25,320 nucleotides of DNA from an uncultured Bacilli bacterium. Its GTDB lineage: Bacteria; Bacillota_I; Bacilli_A; RF39; UBA660. The first letter of the stretch is position 1. Each line of letters opens with the position of its first letter. The stretch is taken from assembly GCA_949280095.1 (NCBI GenBank), contig CASDHD010000005.1:1-25320 (forward strand). Reading direction: 5' to 3'. Positions 23,003 through 25,320 of this stretch are shown one piece after another. Both the position numbers and the translations under genes were made by a program. The notes beneath the pieces are model-generated. The model searched no databases. It saw nothing but the letters and a program-made list of their open reading frames with translations, and was not told where the DNA came from.

Positions 23003-23923
23003 TTATTTTTTGTATTGTTCCATTAGTTTTTTCATTTTTATAAAATGATGGTTAATACCTGATTTGCCAATTTTATAATCTGTTTCTAAAGAAATAATTT
23101 CAGCTAGTTCTGAGTAAGAAGATTCTGGGTATTTATAGCGATATTCTAAGACAGTTTGAGTATGTTCATCAAGTAGAGACATTAAATCGTTTTCTTTGAG
23201 AAATTCAATATTTTCTCTTTGTTTCCACCCTGTTTGGGTGGTTTTTTCTTGATTGGCAATTTCGCAGTTGTTCAAACGATTTACCATATTTTTATGATCA
23301 CGATAAATTCTTATATCTTCGAAGTAAAAAAGAGAATTGATAGCTTGAAACATTTTGATGATATCACTAATCATTTCTGCACTTTTGATATAGGTCATAT
23401 ATCGGTTTCCTCTTTTTAAAACTTTAGCTTCTATTTTAAAACATTTTAACATATTTTTTATAAAATCTGCATCGGTTTTTGTTAAGAATACAAATTCTAA
23501 ATGATATCCATTTGTGCTTGGATCGTTTATTGAACCTGTTGTTAAAAATGCCCCTCTTAAATAAGCGATTTTTTCTTCATTTGCTTCAAAATAGTTTTCA
23601 TTTGCTTTTCTCTTTCTTCCTTTTTCATTGATATAAAGAGATTCTAATATATGAGATACTTTTTCTTTGATTTCTAAAATATATATTTGTCTCACACGAA
23701 ATCTTTTTTGGTTACGAACAATGATTTTCATATTAATACCGAAGACTTCTTTTAAATAAGAATATATACGACGAGCAATTTTAGCATTTTCACTTGTGAT
23801 GGTGATTTTATCTTTTTCTAATTTGGCATCATATCTTAAAATAGCAGATAATTCTGCTCTTTTTTCTAGCGCATCGCTATTATATTCTGTCATTTCTTCT
23901 TTTAATCGTGTGGAAAATGTCAT
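23003..23923 (-). CDS. whiA: DNA-binding protein WhiA
   Basis: WhiA is a conserved Gram-positive protein combining a LAGLIDADG-like N-terminal fold with a C-terminal helix-turn-helix; in Bacillus it affects cell division and chromosome segregation. The start is the ATG at 23923 (MTFSTRLKEEMTEY), preceded by AAAGGAAG; the longer frame includes its -10 box. The length is 306 residues. Typical segments are YLRGAFLTTGSINDPSTNGYHLEF, NMVNRLNNCEIANQEKT and LDEHTQTVLEYRYKYPESSYSELAEI, and the C-terminal HTH ends IGKSGINHHFIKMKKL. Usual neighbours rapZ and yvcK are not seen. Confidence 0.95.
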   Translation of the reverse strand: MTFSTRLKEEMTEYNSDALEKRAELSAILRYDAKLEKDKITITSENAKIARRIYSYLKEVFGINMKIIVRNQKRFRVRQIYILEIKEKVSHILESLYINEKGRKRKANENYFEANEEKIAYLRGAFLTTGSINDPSTNGYHLEFVFLTKTDADFIKNMLKCFKIEAKVLKRGNRYMTYIKSAEMISDIIKMFQAINSLFYFEDIRIYRDHKNMVNRLNNCEIANQEKTTQTGWKQRENIEFLKENDLMSLLDEHTQTVLEYRYKYPESSYSELAEIISLETDYKIGKSGINHHFIKMKKLMEQYKK

Positions 23924-23945
23924 AAGAATCTTCCTTTCTTTTTTT

Positions 23946-23951
23946 ATTATA
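23946..23951 (-). promoter_or_regulatory. Probable -10 box of whiA
   Basis: TATAAT 23 nt upstream of the whiA ATG on the minus strand. The -35 region at 17 nt is T-rich and weakly matched. Confidence 0.5.
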
Positions 23952-24101
23952 ACTTTCATTTAAAAAAAAAGAAACTGCAAAATTTTTTTAAATTTTACTA
24001 ATTTTCTAAAAAAGAGGATTAATAAAAAAAAGGAAGAGTGAAAAGATAATTTTACTAATAGATTTCATTATTTTGATGTATCAATTAGGTAAATCTGCGA
24101 T

Positions 24102-24130
24102 TTGCAAAGTATTTAAACTCTTGTTAGTAT
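24102..24130 (+). promoter_or_regulatory. Promoter of the PD-(D/E)XK nuclease-family gene
   Basis: TTGCAA (24102-24107) and TAGTAT (24125-24130) are separated by 17 nt, with TG before the -10. An ATG at 24129 overlaps the -10 box, so transcription would begin after it. That supports the TTG start at 24150. Confidence 0.6.
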
Positions 24131-24149
24131 GCATGCAGGAGGTGCAATT

Positions 24150-25016
24150 TTGGACACGAAAAATATAAATCTTATGAATGATGCTTTGTTTAAAGCCTTT
24201 ATGGTACACGAAAATAATCGGTGTCTCGTTATTGATTTTATTCATAGTTTAACTGGTATTGAAAAAGAAATATTAAGAAAAGCTACTTTCATTAGTGGTG
24301 AAGAAATACCAATTAGAAAAGTAACGAACAAAAAGCAATTAATGGATTTTAGTATTCGACTCGAAAACAAGCAAAGGATTGTAATTGAAATGAATCAAAG
24401 TAATCCTAGTCATATTTTTGATAAAAATGCTTTGTATGCTTTTTCTGTAATCGTTGAGTTAAGTCATAAGAATATGGACGAATACCCAAAGGTTATACTA
24501 ATCAATATCGATAATGTGAATATCTTTAAAACAGATAAACCTGTATTAAATTTTAAAATCCAAACTAACGATGAAATTGTAGAAAACGAAATGTACGAAT
24601 CGTTTCATTTAGTACTTGCGAATATTCATAATCCTAAGTACAATATAGATAAAGAAATTATAGCGTTTGCTGATTTTCTACAAGGAAAGAACTTAGAGAA
24701 ATTAGCAAACAAGTATAGGGGGAGTGAAAAGTATATGGCAGCAATAAGAACAGTAGCAGATTTAACAATGGATGAAGATTTAATAGGTTATTATGATTAT
24801 GAAGAAGCAAAAGAGCAGGAATTAAGAGAAGCGAAAGCATATGCGTTGAAAACTGGACATGAAGAAGGTAGAAAAGAAGGTAGAAAAGAAGGTAGAAAAC
24901 AAGAAAAAATAGAAGTCGCCAAAAGACTATTATCGTTAGGTACTGATATAGAAATAGTTGCTAAAGCTACTACGGTACCAATAAAGGAATTGGAATTTTT
25001 AAAAGAAAACCTTTAA
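24150..25016 (+). CDS. PD-(D/E)XK nuclease-family (Rpn/PDDEXK_2-type) protein, TTG start
   Basis: 288 residues. This is the recombination-promoting-nuclease / PD-(D/E)XK transposase-like family, common as scattered copies in gut Bacillota. NINLMNDALFKAFM at the N-terminus, LMDFSIRL (candidate Asp) and IVIEMNQS (candidate Glu, E-x-N where E-x-Q is usual) fit the family. The C-terminus (EEGRKEGRKEGRKQ... then AKRLLSLGTDIEIVAKAT) is also typical. AGGAGGT lies 7 nt before TTG 24150, while the upstream ATG overlaps the -10. The Arg-Lys-Glu-Gly stretch comes from three 12-bp repeats. Role inferred: DNA cleavage in recombination, not host metabolism. Confidence 0.85.
   Translation: MDTKNINLMNDALFKAFMVHENNRCLVIDFIHSLTGIEKEILRKATFISGEEIPIRKVTNKKQLMDFSIRLENKQRIVIEMNQSNPSHIFDKNALYAFSVIVELSHKNMDEYPKVILINIDNVNIFKTDKPVLNFKIQTNDEIVENEMYESFHLVLANIHNPKYNIDKEIIAFADFLQGKNLEKLANKYRGSEKYMAAIRTVADLTMDEDLIGYYDYEEAKEQELREAKAYALKTGHEEGRKEGRKEGRKQEKIEVAKRLLSLGTDIEIVAKATTVPIKELEFLKENL
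24864..24899 (+). repeat. Three tandem 12-bp repeats in the nuclease-family gene
   Basis: The unit GAAGGTAGAAAA occurs three times head to tail, coding EGRK three times in frame. Copy number could change without breaking the frame. Confidence 0.85.
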
Positions 25017-25050
25017 AAAAAATCAAACATCATTTTTGTTTGATTTTTTT
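25017..25050. terminator. Terminator shared by two convergent genes
   Basis: AATCAAACA (25021-25029) pairs with TGTTTGATT (25037-25045), 9 bp, with a run of A before and T after on the plus strand. It lies directly after the nuclease-family stop and just before the stop of the minus-strand M23 gene, so it can serve both directions. Confidence 0.8.
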
Positions 25051-25320
25051 TTAACTATAAAAAGCCGTTCTGGATGTCCAACTGTATCCTTTTGCATTTT
25101 TAAAACCAGGTGGAACAATTACTCTTGAGACTGGCGTACTACCCGCATAAGCACCTGTCATAACTCCATAATGGAGATGAGCGCCCGTTGAACAACCATC
25201 TGTTTTTTTACCTGCAGCTAGAGCAGCAGCTTTTGCTTTAGCTCCTCCTCCTACAGTACCTACAACTGTATTTGTTGTAACTTTTTGGCCAATGCTTACA
25301 TTGATTGATAATAAATGATA
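25051..25320 (-). CDS. M23 (LytM-type) metallopeptidase, 5' part beyond the window
   Basis: The 89 C-terminal residues of a zinc endopeptidase that cuts peptidoglycan cross-bridges. YHLLSINVSIGQKVTTNTVVGTVG is the usual strand pattern following the catalytic-site His. The HxH zinc motif appears as GAHLHYGV; HLHF is more usual. A small insertion (GGGAKAKAAALAAGKKTDGCS) sits before it, where most members have a short GxTGxSTG loop. The gene begins outside the window, so the rest of the domain plan and any signal peptide are unseen. Confidence 0.85.
   Translation of the reverse strand, partial: YHLLSINVSIGQKVTTNTVVGTVGGGAKAKAAALAAGKKTDGCSTGAHLHYGVMTGAYAGSTPVSRVIVPPGFKNAKGYSWTSRTAFYS

Overview
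The window is an AT-rich stretch of chromosome from a spore-forming Bacillota. It carries a Bacilli-type S10/spc ribosomal operon, a zinc-type S14, WhiA, and a Spo0A with both of its domains. It resembles uncultured gut Bacilli (Erysipelotrichales- or RF39-like lineages), but that placement is inference, because no 16S or marker comparison could be run. Nearly all genes are on the minus strand; the only plus-strand genes are clpP and a PD-(D/E)XK nuclease-family gene.

Layout. 1-7085: the ribosomal operon, transcribed right to left from an extended -10 promoter and a structured leader: rpsJ-rplC-rplD-rplW-rplB-rpsS-rplV-rpsC-rplP-rpmC-rpsQ-rplN-rplX-rplE-rpsN-rpsH (rpsH is cut by the window edge). 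7161-9857: two paralogous membrane-anchored surface proteins, A and B. 9938-13813: an apparent gpmI - helical unknown - surface protein operon with its own promoter and terminator. 13861-15229: a membrane-anchored glucosaminidase-like protein. 15324-15537: a broken small gene. 15629-16490: spo0A and its terminator. 16613-18556: pgk and tpiA. 18602-18938: mostly empty. 18939-21626: a TGS-domain nucleoside kinase and gap. 21755-23923: clpP, an unknown gene and whiA. 24102-25045: the nuclease-family gene. 25051-25320: the end of an M23 peptidase.

Most notable point: A and B each begin with a strong promoter (spacer 17), a Shine-Dalgarno sequence and an ATG. About 45 nt into each gene lies a G homopolymer: 11 G in A and 8 G in B, in an otherwise AT-rich sequence. 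Read from that ATG, both are out of frame as given and stop after about 20 codons. One G fewer in A, or one more in B, would open a full-length protein of about 385 residues with a membrane anchor and an extracellular domain that may be lectin-like. This is the classic design of phase-variable (contingency) surface genes, here as a tandem pair that are both OFF. The long B frame that can be read without a shift starts at an ATG lying upstream of the -10 box, so it is unlikely to be the real start.

Other themes. Several starts are best re-assigned from promoter and Shine-Dalgarno positions (rpmC, rplP, spo0A, tpiA with TTG, clpP, whiA, the nuclease gene with TTG). Glycolysis is spread over three units (gpmI, pgk-tpiA, kinase-gap). 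A repeated inverted motif, TGTTGATAA-N8-TTATCAACA, flanks the gap-pgk interval; it resembles DnaA boxes or a regulator site. L3 has an unusual acidic C-terminal tail.
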